Of a stretch of 64,000 nt of DNA, positions 48,081 through 56,349 are shown piece by piece (the stretch's first letter is position 1; each line of letters begins with the position of its first letter). The notes below the pieces were generated by a model that made no database searches, was not told where the DNA came from, and was given only the letters and a program-made list of their open reading frames with translations. The position numbers were made by a program, and so were the translations under genes. Source of the stretch: Flavobacterium pokkalii (GTDB lineage: Bacteria; Bacteroidota; Bacteroidia; Flavobacteriales; Flavobacteriaceae); contig NZ_NASZ01000013.1 of assembly GCF_014596575.1 (NCBI RefSeq), positions 41,523 through 105,522 on the forward strand, given 5' to 3'.

Positions 48081-49295
48081 ATGAAACGAATTATAAAATC
48101 ATCCATAAGGATTCTTGTTTTGTCTCTAATTATAATCTTTGTGTCTTGTGCAGAAGATCAGGGGCCTCAGCCTTTAGAGCATAATTCGAATCCTCCGGCT
48201 GAAGTAACTAATGTTGCAGTACAGAATTTGCCGGGAAAAGCAAAACTGACCTATACTTTGCCGTCAGACGACGATTTGTTGTATGTAGTTGCCCGATATA
48301 CTTTAGAAAATGGAACTCCGATGGAAGTAAAAGCTTCCTATTATACTAACTCATTGCTTTTAGAAGGTTTTGCGGGACAATCTACAACTGAGGTTAAAAT
48401 TTATGCGGTTAACAGAAGTGAAACAGAATCTAAACCGGTTGTTGTAACAGTAGCACCAACCAAAGCACCTATTTTTGATGTTTATGATTCATTAATTGCA
48501 CAGCCTGATTTTGGAGGAATTCGTATTACTGCTGATAATCCTACCAAAGAAGAAATAGGTATTTTAGTGATGCAAAAAAATATTCAGGGCGATTGGGTAC
48601 CTCTTCGTACTAGTATCTATACATCAGTAGATGAAGTAAAACAAAGTTTAAGAGGTTTTGAGTCAGTTGATCAGGAATTTGCAATTGTGGTTAGAGACCG
48701 TTGGTTGAATTATACCGATACTTTAGTTACTACTATTAAGCCACTTTTTGAGCAGTTAATGCCTAAATCAGGTTATGTTGGAGTCAAGCTGGCTAATGAT
48801 GCAAAAACAATAAATAATGCTTATCCAATTTCCAACTTATTCGATGGTCAGTTTCTGGAATATTGGGGTTCTTATTTCACCGATAGAACTATTGATGTTG
48901 GCAATCATTTAGTGACTTTTGATGTTGGAAAAACAACTAAATTAAGTCGTTTGAGAATTTGGAATTTTTCTGAGCCTATTAACGGTCAAAGAATGTATTA
49001 CTATTTAGGGGCTATGAAAAAATTTAGAATATGGGGCAGTAATACCTTAAATGATGGTACACTTGATAGCAATTGGACTTTAATGGGCGAATATGAAATT
49101 AAAAAACCTTCCGGCTTACCTTATGGGCAGGAAAATAACGACGATCTTTTAGCCGCTAAAGATGGTGCCGATTATGAAATTGCTTTAGACAAGCCTGCTG
49201 TTCGTTATCTTAGAATAGAATGTTTAGAGAACTGGATTGGTGGTAAATTTATGGCTGTTTCAGAGGTACATGTATATGGTAATCCTAATTTTTAA
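48081..49295 (+). CDS. Surface glycan-binding lipoprotein, DUF4959/DUF5000 type
   Basis: The 404-residue protein has a lipoprotein signal (IIIFVSCAEDQ). The N-terminal half (about 30-130) is an Ig/Fn3-like DUF4959-type domain (PAEVTNVAVQNLPGKAKLTY). A middle Ig-like domain (about 130-230) fits DUF5126. The C-terminal third (about 245-404) has the pattern of an F5/8 type C-like DUF5000 domain (NLFDGQFLEYWGSYF, FDVGKTTKLSRLRIWNF, RYLRIECLEN). Such proteins occupy the SusE position in PULs and help capture polysaccharide at the surface. Family assignment is from memory of these domains; no catalytic residues are expected. Confidence 0.85.
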   Translation: MKRIIKSSIRILVLSLIIIFVSCAEDQGPQPLEHNSNPPAEVTNVAVQNLPGKAKLTYTLPSDDDLLYVVARYTLENGTPMEVKASYYTNSLLLEGFAGQSTTEVKIYAVNRSETESKPVVVTVAPTKAPIFDVYDSLIAQPDFGGIRITADNPTKEEIGILVMQKNIQGDWVPLRTSIYTSVDEVKQSLRGFESVDQEFAIVVRDRWLNYTDTLVTTIKPLFEQLMPKSGYVGVKLANDAKTINNAYPISNLFDGQFLEYWGSYFTDRTIDVGNHLVTFDVGKTTKLSRLRIWNFSEPINGQRMYYYLGAMKKFRIWGSNTLNDGTLDSNWTLMGEYEIKKPSGLPYGQENNDDLLAAKDGADYEIALDKPAVRYLRIECLENWIGGKFMAVSEVHVYGNPNF

Positions 49296-49311
49296 TATTA
49301 AATAAAAAACA

Positions 49312-50565
49312 ATGAAAAATTTAAGGAATATTTTAGTAACAGCTTTTGCTACAGCTTTAATTGTGCTAATACACTCATGTGCCAGTAATGCAGATGATTA
49401 TTTGAAATTTACAGAAGGTGGAGCCATCTCCTATACGGGTAAAATAGATTCATTAAAGATTTTCTCGGGTAGAGACAGAATAAAAATTGAAGGACTTATT
49501 ATTTCGGATCCTAAGGTTTCTCAGTTGAGGGTTTATTGGAATGCTAAAAAGGATTCAGTTGTAATACCGATAAATAGAACTTCAGGAATCGATGAGGTTT
49601 CTTCTGTTATTGAAAGTTTGCCGGAGAACATCTATAATTTTGATGTAAAGACTTTTGATGCTAAAGGTAATGGTTCCGTTTCTCAGTATATTACTGCTCA
49701 GACATATGGAACACGATATCAGGCAAGTTTAACTGACAGAAAGATTGTTAGCAGTAGTTTATCCAGTGATTTGTCTCTTACGATTAATTTTGCTTCAATG
49801 GATTTAACTACGGGGGCTTTTGCTACTGAGATTGTTTATACTGATGGATCAAATTTAGAACATACAGTGACTGTTCCTGTTGATCAAACCCAGTTAGTGA
49901 TACCAAATTATAAAATTGGAACTCAGTTTAGTCAACGTTCATTATTTCTGCCAACTCTAACAGCAATTGATACATTTTATACTGAATTTGTTTCTAAATA
50001 CCCACAGGTTATTGATCTTAGTTATATGATTAAAAACAATACACGTCCATTTTTAACTTCATCGACAGATGGTGGTAGATGGGGTATTTTAGCTGATTGG
50101 ACTACCAATGCAGCGTGTAAAAATCACAATGGTTATGGCGGCTGGGACGGCGGCTGTTGTGGTAACCCTCCTGGTACAATTAATCTTGAGTCTGGCTGGG
50201 GAGCTCCTAATATTACTAATGGGAAGATTTATCAAACAGTAACTTTAGAACCGGGAACCTATGTTTTTAAAACCGATCTTTTGGCAGGAGGAAGCGGTCT
50301 TAATAGTGGTTGGTCAACTTCTGATTATGTTTATATAACGGCTACTTCAGGTACAAGTTTAGCCGATTCTGAAGGCGGAGCTCTAGAAACTAATGCTGCT
50401 ACTTTAGGCTTTAAGAAGATAGTAAATACTATGTCACCAGACGCAGCCGAGTTTACCTTTGTTGTAAATCAAACTCAGCAAGTTTCTTTGGGTATTTCGT
50501 TGACTCAGGGTCAGGAGAGATATGGACATTTTTTATCTGTTCGGTTGTATAAAAAAAATAACTAA
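49312..50565 (+). CDS. Surface glycan-binding lipoprotein, DUF4998/DUF5013 type
   Basis: The 417-residue protein has a lipoprotein signal (LIHSCASNADDYLKF). An N-terminal DUF4998-like region (about 25-210; YTGKIDSLKIFSGRDRIKIEG, LRVYWNAKKDS) is followed by a C-terminal beta-sandwich (about 260-417) of DUF5013 type. That domain contains DGGRWGILADWTTN, a Gly/Trp/Cys-rich loop (GYGGWDGGCCGNPPG) and LEPGTYVFKTDLLAG, typical of a carbohydrate-binding fold. It ends the susC2 operon before a strong terminator. It is likely a second surface glycan-binding protein, partnered with the preceding lipoprotein. Confidence 0.82.
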   Translation: MKNLRNILVTAFATALIVLIHSCASNADDYLKFTEGGAISYTGKIDSLKIFSGRDRIKIEGLIISDPKVSQLRVYWNAKKDSVVIPINRTSGIDEVSSVIESLPENIYNFDVKTFDAKGNGSVSQYITAQTYGTRYQASLTDRKIVSSSLSSDLSLTINFASMDLTTGAFATEIVYTDGSNLEHTVTVPVDQTQLVIPNYKIGTQFSQRSLFLPTLTAIDTFYTEFVSKYPQVIDLSYMIKNNTRPFLTSSTDGGRWGILADWTTNAACKNHNGYGGWDGGCCGNPPGTINLESGWGAPNITNGKIYQTVTLEPGTYVFKTDLLAGGSGLNSGWSTSDYVYITATSGTSLADSEGGALETNAATLGFKKIVNTMSPDAAEFTFVVNQTQQVSLGISLTQGQERYGHFLSVRLYKKNN

Positions 50566-50588
50566 TTAATTTAGTTGTGTAGGCTTAT

Positions 50589-50628
50589 AAAAATAGTGCG
50601 ATAGTTTAAAGCTATCGCGCTATTTTTT
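50589..50628 (+). terminator. Terminator of the susC2 operon
   Basis: AAAATAG-T-GCGATAG pairs with CTATCGC-G-CTATTTT (one G-U wobble) around a short loop, followed by a T-tract. It starts 24 bp after the stop codon. Confidence 0.9.
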
Positions 50629-50685
50629 TGTTTTTTATGAGTAAATTATATAAGAACCTTTCATTTTACTAAGTTATATTAATTT

Positions 50686-50743
50686 ACCCCTTCTTTATTG
50701 TTATAATTACCCCCTCCTGACGCTGGCTGTTATTTTAGATTTG
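50686..50743 (+). promoter_or_regulatory. Regulated promoter D of the GH16 operon
   Basis: Box 1 ATTTACCCCTT (ACCCC 50686-50690) and box 2 AATTACCCCCT (ACCCCC 50709-50714) are 23 bp apart. The -7 element TAGATTTG (50736-50743), followed by TAAT, begins 22 bp after box 2. Transcription should start near 50750, which argues for the ATG at 50773 rather than the TTG at 50752 as the GH16 start. Confidence 0.75.
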
Positions 50744-50772
50744 TAATTGGATTGAAATTAATAGTGTTCAAT

Positions 50773-51618
50773 ATGAAATTTAATTTTTTGGTTTTAGGGG
50801 TTGTTTCCATTGTGGTATTTGGTTTTGTTACAAAGTCTGAGAGAACTTTTGCTGAAAAGGAGTACAAGTTGGTTTGGAGTGATGAGTTTTCGGTTGATGG
50901 TGTTCCGGATGAAAAAAACTGGAGTTATGAAACTGGTTTTGTACGCAATCATGAAAAACAATGGTATCAAAAAGAAAATGCTTATTGCAAAAACGGTTTT
51001 TTGATTATTGAAGCTAAAAAGGAACACAAAGTCAATCCTAATTTTATTTCTAAAAATCATCCGGATTGGACTAAAAAAAGAGATTCCATAAAAGTAACTT
51101 CTTCCTGTTTAATTACCAGGGATAAACATTCCTGGCAATATGGTCGGTTTGAAATGCGGGCTAAAATACCCGTTGCCAAAGGGATGTGGCCGGCATTCTG
51201 GACTTTGGGAGTAAAGGGAAATTGGCCGGAAAATGGAGAGATTGATATTATGGAATATTACAGAGGAAAAATTTTAGCCAATGTAGCCTGGAAGTCGGAT
51301 AAAAAAGACACACAGTGGGATAGTACAAGTCATTTGCTGAGTGATTTTAAAAAAGTCAATTGGGCTAACGAATTCCATGTTTGGAGAATGGATTGGGACG
51401 CCAATTCAATCAATTTGTATGTTGATAATCAATTGCTTAATGAAACATCGGTTACAGGAACGATGCAAGGAAAAAATCATAAAGTTTTTCCTTTTAAACA
51501 ACCACATTATTTATTGCTGAATTTGGCTGTGGGCGGAGATCAGGGCGGGAGTTTTTCTAGAGCCAGTTTCCCGTCAAAATATGTTGTCGATTATGTAAGA
51601 GTTTATCAAAAGAAATAA
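50773..51618 (+). CDS. GH16 family endo-glycosidase, secreted
   Basis: The 281-residue protein has an N-terminal hydrophobic segment (about 4-20) serving as signal peptide or anchor. The GH16 jelly-roll is clear: LVWSDEFSVDG at the start, YGRFEMRAKIPVAKGMWPAFW, and the active site GEIDIMEYY, with nucleophile E156, helper D158 and acid/base E161. FHVWRMDWDANSINLYVDNQ and YLLLNLAVGG complete the family signature. The EIDIME form belongs to the laminarinase-like subfamilies, whose members include beta-1,3-glucanases and endo-beta-1,3- or 1,4-galactanases. Next to GH43_24 an endo-beta-1,3-galactanase role is the best guess. It is 4 bp upstream of the GH43 gene and under promoter D. Confidence 0.92.
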   Translation: MKFNFLVLGVVSIVVFGFVTKSERTFAEKEYKLVWSDEFSVDGVPDEKNWSYETGFVRNHEKQWYQKENAYCKNGFLIIEAKKEHKVNPNFISKNHPDWTKKRDSIKVTSSCLITRDKHSWQYGRFEMRAKIPVAKGMWPAFWTLGVKGNWPENGEIDIMEYYRGKILANVAWKSDKKDTQWDSTSHLLSDFKKVNWANEFHVWRMDWDANSINLYVDNQLLNETSVTGTMQGKNHKVFPFKQPHYLLLNLAVGGDQGGSFSRASFPSKYVVDYVRVYQKK

Positions 51619-51622
51619 TAAG

Positions 51623-52756
51623 ATGAAATTAAGTTATACAATAGCACTCTTTTTTAGTCTAATTACGACAGCAGTTTTTAGTCAGTATAACGCTTTCGTT
51701 CCCGGAAAAGGATGGAAAGATACCGATGGAATGCCTATTAATGCTCATGGTGGCGGAATAGTATTTATGCACGGAGTTTATTATTGGTATGGAGAGTTTA
51801 AAACTGCCGGAAGAGGAGGGAATACAGCCTTGAAAGGAGTAAGTTGTTATTCTTCCAAAGATTTATACAATTGGAATAATGAAGGTATTGTTTTAAAAGT
51901 TGAAGAAAATCCTAATTCTGAAATTACTAAAGGCTGTGTCATTGAACGCCCAAAGGTTGTTTACAATAAAAAAACGGGCAAGTATGTAATGTGGTTTCAT
52001 CTGGAATTAAAAGGTCAGGGTTATGATGCCGCCCGAGCAGCCGTGGCCATAAGCGATAATCCAAAAGGACCTTTTCAATTTATAAAATCATTCCGGCCTA
52101 ATAAAGGAGTCTGGCCAATTGGTTTTAAAGATGAATTTAAAATTACTTCATCAGCTGAAAGTAATTTAACACCCTGGAGTCCGGAATGGATAACAGCAGT
52201 CAAAAACGGAATGTTTGTTCGAAGGGATTATGATAAAGGTCAGATGTCAAGAGATATGACGTTGTATGTTGATGAGGATCAAAAAGCCTATTTGATACAT
52301 TCAGCTGAAGAGAATTTAACCTTACATATTTCCGAACTTACGGATGATTATACAGATTTTTCCGAAAAATGGAATCGCATTGAACCGGCCGGTCATAACG
52401 AGGCTCCTGCTATTTTTAAAAAAGACGGAATTTATTATATGATAACTTCCGGTTGCACAGGTTGGGATCCTAATGCTGCCCGTTCTTTTAAGTCAAAATC
52501 GATTTGGGGACCTTGGGAAGTTTTAGGGAATCCTTGTGTAGGAAAAGATGCTTCACTTACTTTTTATTCTCAGAGTACTTTTATTTTGCCGATTCAGGGA
52601 AAAAAAGAACAATTTATTTTTATGGCTGACCGTTGGAAACCGGATAATCCTATTGATGGAACTTATGTGTGGTTGCCCATAAAATTTAATAAAGAAAAAC
52701 CGGTTTTGGAATGGTTTGACAAATGGAATTTGGAAGTTTTTAACCAGATAAATTAA
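51623..52756 (+). CDS. GH43 subfamily 24-like exo-beta-1,3-galactanase
   Basis: The 377-residue protein has a signal peptide (ending TTAVFSQ) and a single five-bladed propeller catalytic domain. INAHGGGIVFMHGVYYWYGE, VSCYSSKDLYNWNNEG, ERPKVVYNKKTGKYVMWFH and RDMTLYVDEDQKAYLIHS strongly resemble characterised exo-beta-1,3-galactanases. GHNEAPAIF carries the likely catalytic acid E260. The Asp general base found in most GH43 enzymes is not evident near the N-terminus (NAHGGG instead), which is known for subfamily 24. Such enzymes release galactose, or branched galacto-oligosaccharides, from the beta-1,3-galactan backbone of arabinogalactan. This gene is the strongest clue to the substrate of the locus. 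Confidence 0.88.
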   Translation: MKLSYTIALFFSLITTAVFSQYNAFVPGKGWKDTDGMPINAHGGGIVFMHGVYYWYGEFKTAGRGGNTALKGVSCYSSKDLYNWNNEGIVLKVEENPNSEITKGCVIERPKVVYNKKTGKYVMWFHLELKGQGYDAARAAVAISDNPKGPFQFIKSFRPNKGVWPIGFKDEFKITSSAESNLTPWSPEWITAVKNGMFVRRDYDKGQMSRDMTLYVDEDQKAYLIHSAEENLTLHISELTDDYTDFSEKWNRIEPAGHNEAPAIFKKDGIYYMITSGCTGWDPNAARSFKSKSIWGPWEVLGNPCVGKDASLTFYSQSTFILPIQGKKEQFIFMADRWKPDNPIDGTYVWLPIKFNKEKPVLEWFDKWNLEVFNQIN

Positions 52757-52767
52757 AATAATAAATT

Positions 52768-53676
52768 ATGAAATTTTCATTGAATACAATTCATTTTAAA
52801 TCATTAATGATTGCGCTATTGCTTATTTGTTCTTCTGCTAGTCCATTCGAAACAGCTTTTATAGAAGAATCGGTAAATGATGTAGAATCAGTTTCATTGT
52901 TTTTAGTTATTGGTGAGATAAAAATTGCTGGAGCCCATGATCTTTTCCTTGATGTAGAATTAAAAGAATCAGGAAATTTGAAAGTTCAAGAAGTGGGATT
53001 GGTTTATGGAACTGTTACAAAACCAACTGTGGCAACAAATAAAATAGCCAGAAATAAAGTTGAGAATAAATTTAATCAGCGCATTTCTAATTTGATGCCT
53101 GAAACGGTGTATTATGTAAGGCCTTATGTGATAACCCCCTCGAAAGTTTTGTATGGTGCAGAAATTGTAATCAGCACAATTAAAAAAGGAAATTTTACCT
53201 ATTCATTTAATCAAAATGGAGCAGATGCTGCTACTGTAAGTCGTATCAAAACGGCATTTGATTTGGCAACAGCTTATTACAATAATTTTACTTCAATTGT
53301 AAAACATGTTACGGTAAATTATTCACCGGGAACTCCCACAGCTGATGCCAATTTTAACGGCTGGATTAATATGGGAGCTAATGCGGCTTATCAAAAAGCG
53401 GGTACCGCTATGCATGAAATGGCACATACTGTGGGAATTGGACAGCATAGTAAATACACTGAATTGATGCAGAATGGGAAATGGCAGGGAAGACGGACTA
53501 ATGAAATTTTACAGATGATGACAAATGATTCCAATGCTTTTGTAAAAGGAGACGGTATGCATTTTTGGCCTTATGGAATTAACGGCTCATGGGAGGATGA
53601 TGGTAGCGATTTTCTTTATATAATGAATGCTTTAATCTTGCAGGGTATGAAAGCTGATGGATTGCCGAGTAACTGA
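52768..53676 (+). CDS. Secreted metzincin-like zinc peptidase with Fn3-like domain
   Basis: The 302-residue protein has an N-terminal signal peptide (hydrophobic about 12-24). A beta-rich Fn3-like domain (about 45-135; ETVYYVRPYVITPSKVLYGAEI) precedes a metallopeptidase-like domain (about 140-300). Zinc ligands and catalytic Glu lie in HEMAHTVGIGQH (residues 216-227), an HExxHxxGxxH motif, and a GMHFWPYGIN motif follows about 45 residues later. I do not recognise a characterised family, though similar HFWPYG-containing proteins occur in other bacteria. It begins 11 bp after the GH43 gene, so it is part of the enzyme operon. Because arabinogalactans are usually attached to protein, cleavage of the core protein is a reasonable hypothesis. 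The substrate is unknown. Confidence 0.75.
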   Translation: MKFSLNTIHFKSLMIALLLICSSASPFETAFIEESVNDVESVSLFLVIGEIKIAGAHDLFLDVELKESGNLKVQEVGLVYGTVTKPTVATNKIARNKVENKFNQRISNLMPETVYYVRPYVITPSKVLYGAEIVISTIKKGNFTYSFNQNGADAATVSRIKTAFDLATAYYNNFTSIVKHVTVNYSPGTPTADANFNGWINMGANAAYQKAGTAMHEMAHTVGIGQHSKYTELMQNGKWQGRRTNEILQMMTNDSNAFVKGDGMHFWPYGINGSWEDDGSDFLYIMNALILQGMKADGLPSN

Positions 53677-53711
53677 TTTTAATAAAGGTGTAGATTAGTT
53701 GTGTTTATTCA

Positions 53712-53748
53712 AAGCATAAATGAAGTTATCATTTGTGTTTTGTTTTTT
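53712..53748 (+). terminator. Terminator of the GH16 operon
   Basis: CATAAATGA (53715-53723) and TCATTTGTG (53729-53737) form a 9-bp stem with one wobble and a 5-nt loop, followed by TTTTGTTTTTT. Confidence 0.7.
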
Positions 53749-53750
53749 AT

Positions 53751-53816
53751 CTGGTGGTCTTGTTTAAAAAACCGGTAGTAACGGCTATTAAAAACTTAAT
53801 TTATTAAATAGCTTTG
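53751..53816 (+). promoter_or_regulatory. Regulated promoter E of the second GH2 gene (CTGGTGG/CCGGTAG boxes)
   Basis: CTGGTGG (53751-53757) and CCGGTAG (53772-53778) form a direct repeat with a 21-bp period. The second box starts 37 bp before the -7 element TAGCTTTG (53809-53816). The same boxes at the same distance occur before galM, and both copies are preceded by TTTTTTAT. The motif differs from the ACCCC boxes, so a second regulator is likely. Confidence 0.65.
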
Positions 53817-53860
53817 ATTTTCATGCTTTTATAAGTAAACTAATTATATTAAAAACAAAG

Positions 53861-56320
53861 ATGAAAGATATACAATTTGTAGCGTATTTATTTTTACTTA
53901 GCTTTTTAACAGTAAATTGTATTTCAGCTCAAACGAACAAAAAGTCTGATATTGAAAGAAAACAAAATTTTGATGGTGATTGGAAATTTGCTTTAGGAGA
54001 TTCAGCTGCGAATAGTTCGGTGAATTTTGATGATACCAAATGGAGGAAATTAGATTTACCACACGATTGGAGCATTGAGGGGAAATCAGAAAAGAATAAT
54101 CCAAGCGGAGGAGATGGAGGATTTTATCCAATGGGAACTGCTTGGTACAGAAAAACATTTTCCGTGCCTGTACAATGGAAAGACCAAAAAATAGCTATTT
54201 ATTTTGAAGGCGTTTATATGAATGCCGAGGTTTTTGTCAATGGAAAATCAGTAGGAATACAGCCTTATGGTTATACTTCTTTCGAATATGATTTGACTTC
54301 TTATTTAAAATTTGGACAAAAAAATACCATTGCGGTTAAAGTAGATAATTCGCAGCAAAAAAACAGCAGATGGTATAGTGGTTCAGGTATTTATCGGCAT
54401 GTTTGGTTAAAGATTCGAAATCCAGTTCACATCAAACAATGGGGAGTGATAATAACGACTCCTAAAGTGACTAATGAAAAAGCGACGGTTCAGGTTAAGA
54501 CTATGGTAAAAAATGAAACAGAAAAGTTGCAAATTATGACTGTTTCAACAACGATTTCTATAAAAAAAGTAAATGGTTCTAATACTATTTCGATGAGTAC
54601 CGGTAATGGCGTTGGGATTGATTTAAAAGCTGGTGAAGAAAAAGAAATTGTACAAAATATAGTAATTGAGAACCCAATATTGTGGTCACCGGAAACTCCA
54701 GATCTTTATCAAGCAGAAATAAAAATTATGAAAGCCGGAAAAATTAAGGATGGTGATTTGCCAGTTGATGTTGTTACAAAACAATTCGGAATCAGAACAA
54801 TCGAATTTTCTGCTGAAAAAGGATTTGTATTAAATGGTAAAAAAGTATTATTGAACGGAGGTTGTGTGCATCATGATAATGGCGCTTTGGGTGCTGCGGC
54901 TTATGATCGTGCCGAAATTAGAAAAGTAGAATTGATGAAGAAAGGGGGATTCAATGCGTTGAGAACTTCACATAATCCACCGTCGGAAGCTTTTCTGGAT
55001 GCCTGCGACCGATTAGGAATGATGGTCATTGACGAAGCTTTTGACGGATGGAAAGAATCAAAAACACCTCATGATTATTCAACTCTTTTTGACAAATGGT
55101 GGAAACATGATGTAGAATCGATGGTGTTGCGTGACAGAAATCATCCGTCAATTATTATGTGGAGCATTGGTAACGAAATTATCGAAAGGACAAAACCGGA
55201 AGCGGTTGAAACGGCAAAAATGTTGGCTAATGCAGTTCGTGCTATTGATCCAAGCCGTCCGGTAACTTCGGCAATGACATCTTGGAACCAAGGTTGGGCT
55301 GTTTTTGATCCGTTAATGGCAGTTCACGATGTGGCGGGTTATAATTATCAATTGTATCATGCCGAATCCGATCATGCAAGAGTTCCTTCTAGAATAATTG
55401 TACAAACAGAATCCTATCCAAAAGATGCTTTTGCCAATTGGAATCTGGTTCAAAAACACAATTATATCATTGGTGATTTTGTGTGGACAGCAATGGATTA
55501 TTTGGGCGAATCCGGTATTGGTCGTTATGTGTATCCGGGAGAACCGGCGGGAGAGCATTGGGAAGGAAATTTATATCCCTGGCATGGTGCTTATTGTGGT
55601 GATGTGGATTTAACAGGATGGCGAAAACCTATTTCTCATTACCGAAGCATGTTATATAATAATACGGAGAAATTGTATATGGCTGTTCGTGAACCTAATC
55701 CGGATATCGGACAAATTAAACTGACTTCCTGGGCGGTTTGGCCTACTTGGGAAAGCTGGACCTGGCCGGGTCACGAAGGGAAAAATGTTGAAGTGGAGGT
55801 ATATTCGAAATATCCTAAAGTAAGGCTGTATCTGAATGGTAAAGTTGTTGGCGAAAAAGAAACAACTCAACAACAAGAGTTTAAAGCGACTTTTACAATT
55901 CCTTATAATGCCGGAGAATTAAAAGCCGTTGGATTAGAAAATAATAAGGAAGTAGAAATAACAACATTAAAAACAGCTAAGTCGGCTGCAAAAATCAAAT
56001 TAACTGCCGATAGAAAAGAAATAGTAGCTGACGGTCAGGATTTATCGTATATAAGTGTTGAACTTACGGATGTTGACGGAATTTTGAATCCAAATGCAGA
56101 GAACCAACTTAACTTTAAAATATCTGGGCCAGGAGTGATTGCGGGAGTTGATAACGCTAATTTAAAAGATACTGATTTATATATTTCTAATACCAGAAAA
56201 GCATGGAAAGGTAAGGTTTTGGTTATCATAAAAAGTACGAAAGATAAGGGTGAAATTACAATAGAGGTTAGTTCGCCTGCTTTGACTAAAGGGAAAATCA
56301 AAATTAAATCAGTTAGATAG
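53861..56320 (+). CDS. GH2 family beta-galactosidase or beta-glucuronidase, secreted
   Basis: The 819-residue protein has a signal peptide (ending CISAQ). A sugar-binding jelly-roll (about 35-200), Ig-like domain and TIM barrel (about 310-610) follow. WSIGNEI carries the acid/base E439 and QTESYP carries the probable nucleophile E517; VIDEAFDGW is also present. The C-terminus has a DUF4982-like domain (about 610-705) and a GH2 C5-type Ig-like domain (about 705-815), an arrangement common in Bacteroidota GH2 enzymes of beta-galactosidase type. It differs from the LacZ-like GH2 at 18705, so the two probably remove galactose (or glucuronate) from different linkages. It forms a two-gene unit with the long DUF2264 gene (29-bp gap). 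Confidence 0.92.
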   Translation: MKDIQFVAYLFLLSFLTVNCISAQTNKKSDIERKQNFDGDWKFALGDSAANSSVNFDDTKWRKLDLPHDWSIEGKSEKNNPSGGDGGFYPMGTAWYRKTFSVPVQWKDQKIAIYFEGVYMNAEVFVNGKSVGIQPYGYTSFEYDLTSYLKFGQKNTIAVKVDNSQQKNSRWYSGSGIYRHVWLKIRNPVHIKQWGVIITTPKVTNEKATVQVKTMVKNETEKLQIMTVSTTISIKKVNGSNTISMSTGNGVGIDLKAGEEKEIVQNIVIENPILWSPETPDLYQAEIKIMKAGKIKDGDLPVDVVTKQFGIRTIEFSAEKGFVLNGKKVLLNGGCVHHDNGALGAAAYDRAEIRKVELMKKGGFNALRTSHNPPSEAFLDACDRLGMMVIDEAFDGWKESKTPHDYSTLFDKWWKHDVESMVLRDRNHPSIIMWSIGNEIIERTKPEAVETAKMLANAVRAIDPSRPVTSAMTSWNQGWAVFDPLMAVHDVAGYNYQLYHAESDHARVPSRIIVQTESYPKDAFANWNLVQKHNYIIGDFVWTAMDYLGESGIGRYVYPGEPAGEHWEGNLYPWHGAYCGDVDLTGWRKPISHYRSMLYNNTEKLYMAVREPNPDIGQIKLTSWAVWPTWESWTWPGHEGKNVEVEVYSKYPKVRLYLNGKVVGEKETTQQQEFKATFTIPYNAGELKAVGLENNKEVEITTLKTAKSAAKIKLTADRKEIVADGQDLSYISVELTDVDGILNPNAENQLNFKISGPGVIAGVDNANLKDTDLYISNTRKAWKGKVLVIIKSTKDKGEITIEVSSPALTKGKIKIKSVR

Positions 56321-56349
56321 ATTTTTAAGCCTGAACAAATTTTCAAAAT

